Assembly: GCF_027580225.2 (NCBI RefSeq)
Contig: NC_073353.2
Location: forward strand, 39,114,001 to 39,178,000
Direction of reading: 5' to 3'
From: Misgurnus anguillicaudatus
Taxonomy: Eukaryota > Chordata > Actinopteri > Cypriniformes > Cobitidae
DNA: 64,000 nt
Below are positions 11,379 through 20,099 of the stretch, one piece after another. The first letter of the stretch is position 1. The number at the start of each line of letters is the position of its first letter. Both the position numbers and the translations under genes were made by a program. A model generated the notes under the pieces. It worked only from the letters and a program-made list of their open reading frames with translations, did no database searches and was not told where the DNA came from.

Positions 11379-13468
11379 TTTTTGGCACTTTAATATATAA
11401 AAACCTGCTCAAAACATTTATGGACATTACACAGGTATCACATTCAGAAACACTTATTTAAAAATCCAAAGACCCCCCCCCCACACACACACACACAAGT
11501 TACAAACCGGTACAAATCCGAATGAACCAAAATATCAAAAATGAAATGTAATTTCTTTTTTGCTTGTGAAGTTGAAAGTGCTTAATAATGTAATCTGTTT
11601 TTCAGATGTTATATTTTAGCATATTTTTGTATAAATATGCGTAATATATGAGGAACAATTGCACAGATAGTCTTTAATCTACACAAGCACTTATGCTGTT
11701 TGTGTAAAAGTTTCTTGTACGTTATGTTGATGGATGATTGTGATGTCATTCCATGGGAAGAATTATAGACTTTATGAACTTGTTCAATATGATTTCTACA
11801 TAACTGGACTGATGTTAATACTTTGGTATTCAGGGTTCATTAGTAATCATTTTTAATATACAGTGATTTTAAAATAAAAAACATTATTGATCATTATTGA
11901 ACTCCTTCATAACAAAATCCATCAATATTTGAATCTCTTATGACACTTCATATTGAGTCATAAGATTTATAACATATGTTTATACGTATAACATATGTTT
12001 TTTCTATCGTTTTGGGATTTTGTATCAATATCAATTATTTTTCAATTTTTGTCTTGTAGTATTTACACTTAATTACATTTTGGTTGAAAAGAATGTAACG
12101 TAAGCACTTTGATATTGTAGTTTTTTACATGCAGGTTAAATATGAAAATTGAATACCAGCATATGAAAATAAATGATTCCAGTAAAAGACAGCATTTAAG
12201 AAACTTTGTCACAAACCTGTTTTGTTGAAGCACAACTAAAATGATATTTGCAATTTACGATTTGAAAAATGATTGAAATGTTTATCAACTTATAGTCTAA
12301 TAGAAACCAGAAAGATGCAGGCATTATGTTAATAAGATCTCATTGCATTCGTGAAAAATGAATATTGTGTTTGTAAAGATATTTGTCAGATATCAGATTC
12401 AAACTTCAGCTTTTATATTACAGTCTGAGTTGTTATAAAGGAACCAAAACTCATGTTTATCATTATTTGCTCATTTATTAAAGTTTGTTAAGCACAGGTG
12501 TAATTTCAGGATGAGTTTATACAGTACAGTGTTGTATGATAACAGTTGATTACCTGCTCTTTAAAATAAAATAATGTTCATTTATCTGGATCTTTTAACA
12601 CAAATCAATGCATTTAAAGTCATGTTACCCATTTTACTTTTGTAATCTGACGTATTTCTGAATGAAACTGGATATTTCACAATTACAGTTTTTAGTTTTT
12701 TTGTTTTGACTTAAATTTTCAACCCTTTAAAGTTTATGCACTTAAAAAAAATATAATTGAATTTGCTAAATTTTTTAAGTTAAGTGGTTGCACGCAATTG
12801 AATTATCTAAACTTTAATATATATCAATTTAGTTGAACTTACTAAATTGTTTTTAGTTACCTTAGCCCAATTAAATTATGTTGATCTGAGTATAAATGTT
12901 AGTTCTACTCAAATTTAGAAATATTAGTTATTATATTATTAAAAGTTATTATATACTACTACCATAACTAACACTTAGTAGAAATGCAAACTGGTTATGG
13001 CATAAAGATTTCCAATGTAATGCAGCATGCTGCAAACTGGAAATCCCCGCCCAGTTTTAGAAACACAAATTATTCATGTAGTCCCAACTTAAATGAGTCA
13101 AGTTCACATAGGTTGATTTAAAACACATGTGATACGCACTTAATGGATCAAATGAGCAAATTTGAATTATGTTAAATTTAATTAAGATCAGAATAATTTT
13201 TTTCAGTTTGTCTGCTGCTATAAAGTTTTTTAGCTGCTATAATTAACTAAGAATCTTTTCACTTCAACAAATTAAAAACAGGAAAAATCCCTCAATCAAA
13301 ATGTTTCACCCATATATAGCTAATACATCATTACAGTCCAGCATTACATTTTTATTAGAAACATGATAAACATAACAGAAGAAAATAAGGTCATATATTA
13401 GTGGACACTTAATGCAATCATTGTTTCTATTTAGTCAAATATTTCTCTTGATTTGCTTATTTTACAAC

Positions 13469-13474
13469 TTTATT
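13469..13474 (-). terminator. candidate dct poly(A) signal AATAAA
   Basis: AATAAA on the minus strand about 335 bases after the dct stop codon. It is the most plausible canonical signal in the AT-rich 3' flank, but others (for example near 13,350) cannot be excluded. Confidence 0.4.
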
Positions 13475-13808
13475 TGCTAGCACACAGAAATATATACTGA
13501 ACTTTCTGATCATCATATAAAAAACACCAAACCTAGTGAGCTTAGTAGTCAACATCCAAAGGCATCGTATGTGCATGAAGGGAAAAAGTTGTCACGTTTT
13601 CAAAACGTACACTAAAGTATACATATAAGGACATTAGTGACAAAAAGGTACAACTTTTGTACCATTTTTTTCTTATAGTGTGTGTGTTTCTGATTCACAG
13701 GCTGTTTCCAGAGTTATGAGGTTACATTTCGGCTTGACAACAGGGTAGATTCAGAAGTCACTGCACCAAATCTGATATATGAGTTCAGTATAAAGTACAG
13801 TAACTTCA

Positions 13809-13984
13809 CTATGCCTCCTCTGTGTATTTCGCAGAAGTGAATTGGGCTTTGAGAAGAGGCTCAAACTCGCGTTTTCTCCTCTGCTGCACGTACAACACCG
13901 ACAACAAAAGTAAGAGAAGTAAGCCAAGAAATATTCCTCCGAGTGTGCTTCCCAGAACAAAGACAACAGAGCTGTTCTCCGTTT
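13809..13984 (-). CDS. dct: dct exon 8: membrane anchor and tail
   Basis: The acceptor TTTTCAG ends at 13985. The exon encodes [20 protein letters not shown], a Leu-rich membrane segment, a basic stop-transfer QQRRKR, the EPLL sorting motif and the family C-terminus KYTEEA before TAG (13809-13811). Confidence 0.96.
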
Positions 13985-16900
13985 CTGAAAACACACACAC
14001 ATCAAAGATTTAAAACATGAAAATCAATCATTGAATACAGTACAATAATGTGTGATAAAATTACCTTCCAGTTCAATGGCGTAGGAGTAGCCCAGCTGTT
14101 CAGATGTGATGTAAATCTCCTCGTTGGTCACAGGCGGGAAAAATGGAACCATGTTGTAATGCCGGTTGTGTCCGATGGGAGCCATCTCATCCGGGAAGCT
14201 TGAGTTTTCACGGGAACGTCTCATCCATTCTTCAAATATGGCATCGGTGAAAGCGTGCAGCACCTGTTAAATATGAAGTCTTTAGCATCAGGTCGTGATG
14301 TGATGAGATGATAAACATGAACTGCTCTGTATAGCTCAAGGACAGATTATGGTCCTGTGAAGGCTCATCTGCAAATTATAAACTACAATTTATATTGTAG
14401 ATATCATAATGTTGCAACTGAGAGATATACCGACATGAACATAATCACATCATAATAGTATTCAATACTCAAAGCAATATATTATTGAAACCAGAAACGG
14501 CAAAGACTAGATGACATTACTGTTATGCATGATTCGAATACTGTTTAGTCCCTACTTGACCATTTACATCTGCAGGGTTTGTTTCCAGGTGTTGGGCTAT
14601 GATGTGTTTCTATGGCTAAAATGCCAATTTATAATCTATCCATTGCACAAGTGCTTGAATTTTAACTATTTGTATACAAACCTCTTACCAGAAAGATGGG
14701 GTCATTAGCAGCCGAGTGTGACGCTGCACTGGTACCGTTGAGAAACAGGTGCACCAGGTTGTGCAGGTTGGCCACAGAGTTGGTGTCCAGCTCTCCATCT
14801 GGTCTGTCATAGCCTTCCAAAGCATTCCTGTAAGAAAAAGTCAAATAAATCATGCAAAGAATGCAAAAGAAATGAAAGAATATGGAGTAAATGTATTATT
14901 ATTTAGACAAATGTTGCGGTTATGAATGTGTCTGTGACCTGAAGCTGAATGTTGAGTTGGTGAAGTATGGTGGACTGTCAAAGTCGCTGAGGTTCAGGCA
15001 GTTTCTCACATCATTCATGGTTGGTAAAGTCACATCTGTTCTGTTCAGGATTCCCCTGCGCAGAAAACCTTCCCTGGTCCCGTTGCACAGAGTCACCAGC
15101 TGATTATATTCATCTAAACTGAAAGAGAAACTCTTGTCATCACATACATGCAGGATAAACACTAAAAAGCTTTTATTTACTGTATAGTGCTGCACTGAAG
15201 CTTACAAAACTAAACTTGAATTTAACACGTCAACATACACTGATTTACACATCACAGCAGGCAAAAGTTTGTATTAGATGTATATGTGAATCATTTGGGG
15301 CAGTTTCCGGGACAAGGTTTAGATAAAGCCAGGATTTGGCTTTAGTTATAAAGGCTTAAAGGAATCTTAGGTTTCGGAAGGAGAACAAAACTGCAATTGT
15401 TGCCGGGTTTCGTACACAATATATAAGAGAGCATTGCTAGAGTATGAATGTATTGTTTTTTTAGCCAGTCTTTGAGAAGTTTTAATGCCCATTCTGTATT
15501 TTTTGTGTGTTGGCTTCGTAGCTGTCATGCTCTATTTTGTCAAGTTCAGTCTCAGTAAGCTCTCTGTGTCTTGTCGTTGTTCGTTCTTCTATCCACTGTT
15601 TAAATGTTTTGTTTTTTCCGTACATGTTAAAATTAATGTCAAAATGTTCCATTCTTAATTGTGGTTGTCCAGTATTTGTCACAAGATGGGGCCAAACAGT
15701 AATCTTTATTGGTCTTTATTGGCGCGGAGCGATTTTAATCGTACAAGTAGTACCGGCATGCGTTATTACTTTGGAGCGGTTATTATTTGAAAAGAACGAA
15801 CCTGCAAATGTCTCAACTGACCAATCAGAATCAAGCATTCCAGAGAGCCGTGTAAAGCTACTAGGGGACCCAAATAGGCTGAATGGATTTCAAAACGGTA
15901 AAAATCAAATGTTTAACTCTAGGGGAGCTGGAAAATTAGCATATTTTCAAAAAAAGTGGAGTGTCCCTTTAAGAGAAAAGAATGGTACTTAAGGTATGTC
16001 AGTGCAAGATGTTTTTAAATAAAGGCATGTCAAACATGCATTTTAGTCTGGGATTTTAGTAAAACCATCAAGGAAACTGCCCCATAGTATCTGTCATTTA
16101 TTCTGGCCTAAGATTGTTTATGAAAGATCTGATTCTGGATCAGTATACGTAGCAGTTTGTATATGTATGAGTGGGCGGAGATCTGATTGGTCTCTACTTT
16201 GGCCACTCCCCTCCACCTTCTCAATCACATTATTGCAGACAGGTGCATTGAGTGAGAGAGTATAAAAGCAGGTTTGTAGGTGTGATATGAGTGTGCGCTG
16301 ATGCTAAGAGCACAGATTTATATTCACAATCCAATCATTCATCAACTTTCTTTATTTTCGAAGTCCTGGCTATGTTGTGAGAAGCACTTTACACTGAGAT
16401 AAAAATCTGGATACTCTGCTGTATATTTAAAAAATCCCCAATGTTGTGAACTTTTACAGCACAATTGATTTAATAATACAATGTACCTGTCACACACAAC
16501 TCCCCAACGTGCAAATCTGGATTGTGGGCTGATACGAGAGGGATCTCCGGGGTCCTGTCCACCGAGCATCGAGTCCGTACAGACATCACACTCGGTCTGA
16601 CCTGTAGCAAAGTTCCAGTACGGTACAGCAAAGTTATCATTCCCTGTAAGTTTCTGAGACAGGAAGAGAATATCAGACATCACTGCAAGCACAGAAAAAG
16701 TTGAAATGATCACAATTGCCATTTCTGGAAAAAAATTAATCCTGTGGATAAAGTTATTTGTGGTCTGTTGCGCATATAAATCCGTTTCATAATGTAAAGG
16801 GTCTCTAACACAGCTTAACATTTAATCTGATTATAAGTGTCATGTGGTCTCAGTTCAAGAGAAGATTTGTGAAGTTTAGACAATACACAACATACAGTAC

Positions 16901-19731
16901 ATGGGTCACTATAAAAAGGCCAGTATTAAAATGTTTATGAAACGATTTCACAAACTACATTTTTTTAGGCCTCTAAATGAAACGCATTAGATTCAGACAC
17001 GCTCAGAGGAAACATTAATTTTCAACCTGTCAAAATATTTAGAAATATTAATTTTTTGTGAATCTCAGTCATTCACACTGGTGAATGATTAGAGGGGATA
17101 CAGCTATAGCCAAATCTAATGAGATGTTGGATTCAAGGTTAGGTTTGGGGGTAGGATTAGGATAAAAACAGTGGTTCTGGCTAGATAGGATACAGCTATG
17201 ACAAAATCTCACAAGATCTTGGGGTGAGGGTTAGGTTTGGGGGTTGGAGTAGGATAAAAACAGCACGCATCAGGTGAGATTTCACATGATTTTGGCCGTA
17301 GCTGTATCCCTTCTAGTCACAACCATAGGTAACAGGCACAATCTCCATGCTTTTCAATAAATCCCAAATGTTTTTGGAAATTCAGAAGCTGTTAATTTGT
17401 CATTGTGGGCAACACATCCAAAAGTTTCTTTGCTTAATTTGATAATTCAGTTTTCTTTTGAAAACTTTTTGTCATGAACGTGATGTGTAAGTGATTCATA
17501 TCAGACCATGATCCGAGATTTTTTCATCTAACCTGCAGTTCTCTCTCCAGACTCAACAGATGATATCTGTGCCAGGTAATAAATGCTGGACCCTTATGGG
17601 AAAAGTCGATGGCTTTAAAAGGCCGTCCCGGACCTACCAGCAAAGAACAATACAGAAGTCAGGCCAAGTGCACTAAATAATACATACTATTTCATTTTAT
17701 ATCGACTACATGGCTTTCAAGGATGAACAATACTGAAAATCACAAAACATTTTTAAGGCTTTCATTATTACTGTATATAGTCTTTCTCATGATGTCACTT
17801 TGTCATTTAGCAGTTACAATCTTCACCTTCACCTCTATTAATGTAATGCTGCTTTAACACAATTACTAATTGTGATATACAAATAAAATTGATTTAAATT
17901 GAATTTAAATTATATTTGTTGATCTTTATGCTTCATTCAGATCCAATACACACTCTAAAATATTTTCCTGACATAACCTTGCTATGATAAAGCACCAAAT
18001 GGTCTTTTACTTTATTACACGGCTCTCTGGAATGCTTGATTCTGATTGGTCAGTTGAAGAACCATTTGCAGGTTCGTTCTTTTCAAATAATAGCACCGCT
18101 CCAAAATACCAGTGAACGCATAGCCAGTGAAGCTACTTGTACGAGTAACCATATCGCTCCGCGCCAATAAAGATCACATAAAGATCTACTGTCTGTTATG
18201 GCGCTACATCTTGGTGACAAACACTGGACAACCACGACAAGACACAGACATCTTCACCGGTGAGACTGAACTATGGCACTAAAATAGAGTTCTTCTATGA
18301 CAGCTACGAAGCCAAAGCACACAAAAATACAGAATGGTGCTATTAAAGCACCGTTCTCAAAGACTGGCTAAAAGAGAATAAAATCTTTTCCTGGAGACAG
18401 ACAACCGTGATGATAAAGCAGAGGATCTTAATAAGGTATTACGATCATTCTTATGCATCGGTTGCAAGTTTCGCTGGAAGGATAAAAATGGAATGTTGTA
18501 TACACTCTCAGAAACGTTTCAAAGGTACATATTCATGTCCAGTTGTCTTACTGTGGCACAGTAGCCCTTTCAAAAAGCGGGATACACCTTTGTAGAGGCA
18601 GCCAAAGTAGTACATATTAGTACTTCAGTGAACTGCCATACAATGTACCCTCCGCTTAAAGCGTACATATTTGTACCTAAATGGTCACATATTAGGACCT
18701 TATTTCCCAATAACTACCGGGTACTGCCTCTACAGTGACAGCTTCGTAACATTCTTATGATAGTTTTGACATGGATATTGTTTACTAATAAAAAACAAAG
18801 TGGTATATTCACAGGTCCTCACCTAACAATGTGTCTCGAACAGAGTAGTAGTGTTGCCAAACAAAGAAATCATAAATTGAAATGTTGTTGATTTGAGGCT
18901 CGGTTCCGTTTGGTCCCAGCAGACCCAACCAGTGCTGTCTGGCAATAACATAATCTGGGTGAATGGTGGTTTTGGCCAGATCCAGAACATTCAAGAACTC
19001 CTGGAGTTCATCTGGACTCAGCGAGTGGATGTCCTTCCTCACAACAGGAGCTTTGCGCTGGTCACAGTTCGGCCCCGTCCAGCCAAATTTACACTCGCCG
19101 CAGTTATAACCAGCAAAGTTACCTGTTTAAAAGACACCTAGATTTAGACTTTACAAAACCTGAAGTGTGAATAATGGAGAAAATAAGGATCTGTCTTAAA
19201 TTTTTGTATTCCAGACAACAGACGACTCCGAGCTGAATCTGCATCGGATCAGCGCAAAGGTCACCAGCTCCGGTGCGGATCTGGCCCGGAGTCGTCTGGG
19301 ATACGTCTTTTGATTACTTAAGTAATAGCATAATCTCAAATTGCATAATTTGAGAAATCATTTGTGTAGTTACATTTTAATAACCTGAACTGATCATGAC
19401 AAATATGACATTTATTAAAGAAACGAAAATGTTTTATCATACCAAAGCATCGACAAGTACGGTTGAAGAATTTGGTTGGCCAATTTTCCCGATCGTCCAC
19501 GTTCTTTAATCTGTATGGTCCACTCCAAGGTTTAGTGTCCACAGGAATATCGCTGCAGTTTCCTCTGCCGGACAGAATTCCACACACATTTGCTGGGTCT
19601 GAACCCAGGGCCGGACAGCATTGTTTGGACACAATACCCTCAACTGTACAGCAGACCCGTGGAAACTGAGCATTTGTTCTGGACATCCATCCCAGCCAGC
19701 AGATTAAACCAAAGACAACAAATCTCCTCAT
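13809..19731 (-). CDS. dct: dopachrome tautomerase (tyrosinase-related protein 2), complete
   Basis: Eight exons: 19731-19443, 19122-18823, 17633-17533, 16653-16487, 15118-14939, 14827-14689, 14263-14065, 13984-13809. They join in frame to 516 residues. There is a signal peptide (residues 1-21, LICWLGW core), a Cys-rich EGF-like region (about 25-120, [13 protein letters not shown]) and a tyrosinase domain. Metal A histidines are H187 (FFVWQHYY), H209 and H218; metal B are H368, H372 and H395. A membrane segment spans about 465-491, and the cytoplasmic tail has EPLL (500-503) and ends KYTEEA. Many N-glycosylation sequons are present. The enzyme converts L-dopachrome to DHICA in melanosomes for eumelanin; family members with this function use zinc. 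All six ligands are present, so it should be active. Four introns carry transposons. Confidence 0.97.
14065..14263 (-). CDS. dct: dct exon 7
   Basis: The acceptor TTAACAG is followed directly by GTGCTGCACGCT; the donor is GTAATT. It carries the third metal-B histidine (VLHAF, H395), the conserved APIGHNR and [13 protein letters not shown], and [11 protein letters not shown]. The splice joins DPIFL of exon 6 to VLHAF. Confidence 0.97.
14689..14827 (-). CDS. dct: dct exon 6
   Basis: The acceptor TTCTTACAG and donor GTAAGA bound 139 bases. The exon encodes [15 protein letters not shown] and the metal-B pair HNLVH (H368, H372), then [17 protein letters not shown]. Phase 2 in, phase 0 out. Confidence 0.97.
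14939..15118 (-). CDS. dct: dct exon 5
   Basis: The acceptor CTTTCAG and donor GTCACA bound 180 bases. The exon encodes (S)[19 protein letters not shown], then [13 protein letters not shown] and [11 protein letters not shown]. It continues CD(S) of exon 4 and leads into RNALEG of exon 6. Several sequons (NGT, NRT, NLS, NST) are present. Confidence 0.96.
15297..16085. mobile_element. GGGGCAGTTTCC-ended MITE split by another repeat, dct intron 4
   Basis: Left end GGGGCAGTTTCCGGGACAAG, right end AAGGAAACTGCCCCA. Related copies are at 28,854-29,013 and 37,501-37,722. About 700 bases of other DNA, including the repeat at 15,461-15,854, lie within it, showing nested insertion in this intron. Confidence 0.6.
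15461..15854 (+). repeat. repeat family B, copy 1, dct intron 4
   Basis: From TTAGCCAGTCTTTGAGAA through TTGGCTTCGTAGCTGTCAT, CTTTATTGGCGCGGAGCGAT and GAAAAGAACGAACCTGCAAA to CATTCCAGAGAGCCGTGT. The reverse complement of the segment at 18,017-18,376 matches it block by block. This copy has about 110 extra bases after TCTTGTCGTTGTTC. A 151-codon frame across it is not a gene. Confidence 0.85.
16487..16653 (-). CDS. dct: dct exon 4
   Basis: The acceptor CTGTCTCAG and donor GTACAT bound 167 bases. The exon encodes [19 protein letters not shown], then [12 protein letters not shown] and FARWGVVCD. The PYWNFA block is a signature of the tyrosinase family. Phase 0 in, phase 2 out. Confidence 0.97.
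17085..17322. mobile_element. MITE with internal duplication, dct intron 3
   Basis: The left end GATTAGAGGGGATACAGCTA pairs with the right end GTAGCTGTATCCCTTCTAGTC. Inside, the block from GGATACAGCTAT through GGTTAGGTTTGGGGGT to AGGATAAAAACAG occurs twice in tandem (about 17,095-17,172 and 17,188-17,265). The element is about 240 bp. Confidence 0.7.
17533..17633 (-). CDS. dct: dct exon 3
   Basis: The acceptor CTGGTAG and donor GTTAGA bound 101 bases. The exon encodes (G)[19 protein letters not shown], then [14 protein letters not shown]. It carries metal-A ligands H209 (SHKG) and H218 (TWHR). Its length, not divisible by three, means skipping it would break the frame. Confidence 0.97.
18017..18376 (-). 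repeat. repeat family B, copy 2 (inverted), dct intron 2
   Basis: Reads ACACGGCTCTCTGGAATGCT, then TTGCAGGTTCGTTCTTTTC, ATCGCTCCGCGCCAATAAAG and finally CTCAAAGACTGGCTAAAAG, the reverse complement of copy 1 at 15,461-15,854. The two copies bracket dct exons 3 and 4. Confidence 0.85.
18502..18748. mobile_element. MITE rich in GTACC motifs, dct intron 2
   Basis: Begins ACACTCTCAGAAACG and is filled with GGTACATATT, TTTGTACCTAAATGGT and ATTAGGACCTT motifs. It ends near GGGTACTGCCTCTACAGTGA. An inverted copy is at 31,246-31,457. The far terminal repeat is missing here. Confidence 0.7.
18823..19122 (-). CDS. dct: dct exon 2
   Basis: The acceptor TTTAAACAG and donor GTGAGG bound exactly 300 bases. 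The exon encodes (G)[19 protein letters not shown], then [33 protein letters not shown] and [16 protein letters not shown]. It completes the EGF-like Cys cluster and carries the first metal-A ligand H187. Confidence 0.97.
19211..19300. mobile_element. palindromic mini-element, dct intron 1
   Basis: CCAGACAACAGACGACTCCG at the left pairs with CCGGAGTCGTCTGGG at the right. The core has CACCAGCTCCGGTGCGGATC. The same structure is at 58,301-58,387. It is GC-rich against the AT-rich intron and about 90 bp long. Confidence 0.75.
19443..19731 (-). CDS. dct: dct exon 1 with start codon
   Basis: ATG at 19731-19729 starts a signal peptide [20 protein letters not shown]. The mature N-terminus begins near AQFPRVCC. 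The exon ends FFNRTCRCF(G) at the donor GTATGA. No in-frame alternative upstream ATG extends the signal better. A sequon and paired cysteines fit the family. Confidence 0.95.
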
Positions 19732-19880
19732 ATCTCATGTAGTGCACTTTAATTTCTCACGCTGTGGCACATTACTGACAAATAAAAAAATCTGTGTTTT
19801 TAAAGATTAGATGCAGTTTCTGTAAGGGTTTACCACACATTACATGGATATAGACAGAACTCACCCCCGTCTCCTTCTGG

Positions 19881-19887
19881 TTTTATA
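19881..19887 (-). promoter_or_regulatory. candidate dct TATA box
   Basis: Minus-strand GTATAAAACC lies about 150 bases upstream of the ATG, giving a predicted start site near 19,855 and a 5' UTR of about 120 bases. This is a sequence match only. Confidence 0.45.
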
Positions 19888-20017
19888 CGTTCTGGCTAAG
19901 AACATGGTGGGATTAACATTGGGGTCCCATGATGGTCACCTGACACAAAGAAACTTTTTGTTACTCTAATACCAGTAAAGACCCTCAGGCAAAGTTTCCC
20001 TTGAATGAACACTTCAT

Positions 20018-20027
20018 GTCATGTGTT
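20018..20027 (-). promoter_or_regulatory. candidate M-box (MITF-type E-box) upstream of dct
   Basis: GTCATGTGTT (plus strand) contains the TCATGTG core of the M-box, about 290 bases upstream of the dct ATG and 135 upstream of the TATA-like box. Tyrosinase-family genes are known MITF targets through such sites. Binding here is inferred. Confidence 0.4.
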
Positions 20028-20099
20028 CCAGTAGTATATATGCCACAATTGTGTTTATATTTTGCTTCTGACAGTATGTTCATGCTAATATCATAGAAT

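Larger units (their letters stand above)
9473..13808. other. gpc6/dct convergent spacer, UTRs and transposons
   Basis: The 3' UTR of gpc6 starts here on the plus strand and that of dct ends here on the minus strand. The first canonical AATAAA after the gpc6 stop is inside the MITE at about 10,434; others are near 10,830 and 11,872, so the gpc6 poly(A) site is unclear. 11,380-13,300 is AT-rich with TTAAGT-type motifs like those in nearby MITEs. A (C)n(CA)n microsatellite lies at about 11,472-11,498. No coding frame is supported. Confidence 0.6.

Noticed and set aside
15537..15992. 151-codon frame antisense to dct
   Set aside because: It lies across repeat family B in a dct intron; the inverted copy at 18,017 does not preserve the frame.
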